Shown here piece after piece: positions 61,752 through 64,000 of a stretch of 64,000 nucleotides of DNA. The DNA is from Ignavibacteriales bacterium (GTDB lineage Bacteria; Bacteroidota; Ignavibacteria; Ignavibacteriales; Ignavibacteriaceae). The DNA lies in NCBI GenBank assembly GCA_016709155.1, contig JADJEI010000001.1, forward strand, positions 1,364,001-1,428,000, given 5' to 3'. The notes beneath the pieces were generated by a model that saw only the letters and a list, made by a program, of their open reading frames with translations, made no database searches and was not told where the DNA came from. A program made the position numbers and the translations under genes. Every line of letters begins with the position of its first letter. The stretch's first letter is position 1.

Positions 61752-63776
61752 ATGAAGTTAAAATTTAAACTGCGTCCTGCCGTCGTTGTTTCCATAACAG
61801 CTATCATTGGAATTGTGATGATTGCCTCCGCTTATATTGAACTTCAGGAAAGCAAAAAGGAAATCTTTCAACTATTATTTGAGCACTCCTCATCGCTTTT
61901 AGAAACCATTGTACAAAGCAGTAAGAACGCACTAAATTCAGGCAGCGAAATAGAAACGCTGCTTACTGAAAAACTGCTCGATAATGCAAGATTAATAAAA
62001 CAGCTTGACAATCTTAATCTGCTTACAAATGAAAAACTAAGAGAACTTGCTTCGACAAACAATCTTTTCCGAATTAATATTTTTAATAAAAGCGGAAATA
62101 GAATAATGACCAGCAGAGTCCCCGAACCTGATCATCCTCATGGAGAGTTTAATGTTAATCGTTTCGATGAGCTTGAACCTATTCTATCCGGGCGGCAAAG
62201 TGAGTTGATAATTGGGATTAAAAATGCGGAATATACAGATGAACAGCGGTTTGCAGTTGCCGTAAAAAGAACTGGAGGCGGGGCTATTGTTATAAACCTT
62301 GATGCTAAAGAGTTTCTTGAATTCAGAAAAAAAATCGGTATCGGCAAAATTGTTCGGGACATTTCGGATAACCATGGGATCGAATTCATTGTGCTTCAAG
62401 ATAGTCTTGGAATCCTTGCAGCAAGTGCAGACGTTGACTCAATTTCTTCTGTTGAAGAGGATATGTTTATTGCACACTCCCTTAATAGCGATTCTGTAAG
62501 GACGCGTGTGATTGAGTATAACAAGAAAAATATTTATGAAGTCACAAAACGATTGGTCATTGACGGTGAAACAATTGGAATATTTCGGCTGGGTATTAGT
62601 ATGGAAGACATCGAACGAGTCGAACAAAGGATGATCAGAAGGTTAGTAATTATTTCTCTAATTCTAATGGCTATTTCGGTAATTGTTTTGAGTATAATAT
62701 TTACCTCGCAGACCCTCAAAGCCGTATCAACTGAATTTGATAAATTCAAAACTACCGCTTCTTCTGTGCTGGAAAATATGGGTGATGCAGTAGTTGTAAT
62801 AGACAGTAATGATAAAATAACTTTGTTCAATAAATCGGCTGAAAAATTATTCGATAAATTTTCCTCCAAAGTAATTGGTACCGAGATTTCAAATTTGTTC
62901 GGTGAAAATTACAGTTTGATCAAAAATAATATTATCTCCTCATCAGATTCCCCAATTTATTTTGAACAAATACTAACCATTTCTTCCGAAAGTAAATATT
63001 TATCTTTTAGTATCACTAAAAATAAATCAACCCGGGGCTCACCCGATAATTTTACTCTGGTAATAAAAGATTTGACTACAATTAGGAAGCTTGAAGAACA
63101 GGCTAAGCGAAACGAAAAACTTTCTGCAATGGGGGAGCTTGCCTCAGGTGTTGCTCACGAAATACGAAATCCGATTAATGCAATAGGGATGATTGCACAA
63201 AGATTGAATAAAGAATTTTCACCCGCCTCGGATGCAGCTGAATATCATAAGATCAATCAATTGCTTAAATCGGAAGTTGATCGTATAAATAAAATAATTA
63301 CTCAATTTCTTAATTATGCGCGGCCGGTTGAAATCCGGAAAAGTAAAATTGATGCAAAAATTTTTATTGGTGATTTGTTCTCTCTATTTCAACATCAAGC
63401 AAAAGTTAAAAACATAAATTTTATAAGCGGAACAATCGACTCGTTTATTTTTAATATTGATGCTGAGTTAATGAAGCAAGCGTTGATTAATATTTTACAG
63501 AATGCCTTCGAAGCAACCGAGCAAAATGGTACTGTTAAAGTTGAATCTTATAAAGAGAGTACTAATGCTATTATTACAATTTCAGATACTGGAATAGGCA
63601 TCTTCGAAAAAAATTTAAAAAAAATATTTGATCTTTACTTTACTACTAAAAAAGACGGCAACGGACTTGGATTAAGTATTACTCAAAAAATAATTTCCCA
63701 GCACAATGGAAGTATTGAATTATTAAGCGAAGAAAATATTGGAACAACATTTAAAATTATTTTACCACTCTTATGA
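61752..63776 (+). CDS. Sensor histidine kinase, NtrB/ZraS-like, with PAS domain
   Basis: 674 residues. Two membrane segments (about residues 12-30 and 296-316) flank a ~265-residue extracytoplasmic sensor domain. Then come a PAS domain (about residues 335-440, SVLENMGDAVVVIDSNDKI), the HisKA domain with phospho-acceptor His469 in GVAHEIRNPINAIGMIAQRL, and the ATPase domain with N box NILQNAFEATEQ, ISDTGIGIF and GNGLGLSITQKII. All catalytic boxes look intact. It overlaps the next gene, a response regulator, by four bases (ATGA), so the two form a two-component system. The H-box type is usual for kinases that drive sigma-54 activators. Signal unknown. Confidence 0.93.
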   Translation: MKLKFKLRPAVVVSITAIIGIVMIASAYIELQESKKEIFQLLFEHSSSLLETIVQSSKNALNSGSEIETLLTEKLLDNARLIKQLDNLNLLTNEKLRELASTNNLFRINIFNKSGNRIMTSRVPEPDHPHGEFNVNRFDELEPILSGRQSELIIGIKNAEYTDEQRFAVAVKRTGGGAIVINLDAKEFLEFRKKIGIGKIVRDISDNHGIEFIVLQDSLGILAASADVDSISSVEEDMFIAHSLNSDSVRTRVIEYNKKNIYEVTKRLVIDGETIGIFRLGISMEDIERVEQRMIRRLVIISLILMAISVIVLSIIFTSQTLKAVSTEFDKFKTTASSVLENMGDAVVVIDSNDKITLFNKSAEKLFDKFSSKVIGTEISNLFGENYSLIKNNIISSSDSPIYFEQILTISSESKYLSFSITKNKSTRGSPDNFTLVIKDLTTIRKLEEQAKRNEKLSAMGELASGVAHEIRNPINAIGMIAQRLNKEFSPASDAAEYHKINQLLKSEVDRINKIITQFLNYARPVEIRKSKIDAKIFIGDLFSLFQHQAKVKNINFISGTIDSFIFNIDAELMKQALINILQNAFEATEQNGTVKVESYKESTNAIITISDTGIGIFEKNLKKIFDLYFTTKKDGNGLGLSITQKIISQHNGSIELLSEENIGTTFKIILPLL

Positions 63777-64000
63777 AAAACTACAACATATTAATTATTG
63801 ACGACGAATCTATCCAACGGGAGATATTAGCTGGCTATTTAAAGAAAAAAGGGTATAAAATATTTTCTGCTTCATCCGGTGAAGAAGGAATAGCAATCGT
63901 AAAAAATAATTTGATTGACATTGTGCTTTCTGATTTTAAGATGCCTGATAAAACCGGATTTGAAGTATTAGAAGAAATCAAACTGTTAAATCCCGAAATT
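63773..64000 (+). CDS. Response regulator, cut by the window end (receiver domain visible)
   Basis: The first 76 residues are visible: MKNYNILIIDDESIQREILA with the acidic pair, and IVLSDFKMPDKTGFEVLEEI with the phospho-acceptor Asp54 or so and the following MPDKTG turn. This receiver type is common in NtrC-family regulators (AtoC/ZraR), but the AAA+ and DNA-binding parts, if present, lie outside the window. It is translationally coupled to the histidine kinase. If it is a sigma-54 activator, the sigma-54-like elements at 59303 and 61547 are natural candidate targets. Confidence 0.88.
   Translation, partial: MKNYNILIIDDESIQREILAGYLKKKGYKIFSASSGEEGIAIVKNNLIDIVLSDFKMPDKTGFEVLEEIKLLNPEI

Overview
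The window looks like a chromosome segment from an Ignavibacteria-type member of the Bacteroidota/Chlorobiota (FCB) group. It is AT-rich, six secreted proteins end in the NYPNPFNP-type C-terminal sorting domain used by the type IX secretion system (T9SS), and it carries a LytTR regulator, an RskA-like anti-sigma factor and a eukaryotic-type citrate synthase. The phylum call is inference from these signatures. No rRNA, tRNA, CRISPR array or intact insertion sequence was seen.

Layout. Positions 1-1450: end of a secreted Asp-box (BNR) protein with a T9SS tail. Positions 1873-9619 (+): surface-polysaccharide cluster with two sulfotransferases, a GT4 glycosyltransferase, an AlgD-like sugar-nucleotide dehydrogenase, a WecG/TagA transferase, an SDR epimerase and a WcaJ-like initiating phosphosugar transferase. 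Together these suggest a lipid-linked, uronic-acid-containing, probably sulfated glycan. Positions 9684-17514 (-): a compact set made of an acyl-CoA-dehydrogenase-like flavoprotein, a stand-alone adenylation enzyme, a carrier protein with a broken frame, and two copies of an MBOAT-SGNH acyltransferase fusion (one intact, one decayed). This is the most unusual part. The adenylation enzyme has a prolyl-like specificity code, and the whole resembles the prolyl to pyrrolyl carrier-protein pathway of natural-product clusters joined to a Dlt-like membrane export and transfer module. Positions 17765-30676 (-): four tandem giant VCBS/ASPIC-UnbV T9SS proteins, two of them sharing a nearly identical 2.4 kb block. 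Positions 31047-36145 (-): SGNH lipoprotein, two glycosyltransferases, SpoIID-like protein.

From 36 kb on the content is mostly housekeeping and regulatory: arginase, a membrane protein, an ECF sigma/anti-sigma pair (sigma gene frameshifted), alaS, hemN-like, another T9SS BNR protein, a SpoIIE/PP2C phosphatase, a LytTR response regulator, a TorF-like outer-membrane protein, amtB, ettA, HtpX-like protease with LemA and a zinc-ribbon protein, citrate synthase, an M16 peptidase, a two-haem c-type cytochrome lipoprotein, a TSP3-repeat secreted protein, and an NtrB-like histidine kinase overlapping a response regulator cut by the window end.

Two cross-cutting patterns stand out. Five genes, all on the minus strand between 12.4 and 39.4 kb, are broken by single small indels at or beside homopolymers, which suggests assembly error, decay or slippage. 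And the cytochrome and TSP3 genes share a sigma-54-like element at nearly the same distance from their start codons, close to the two-component pair.
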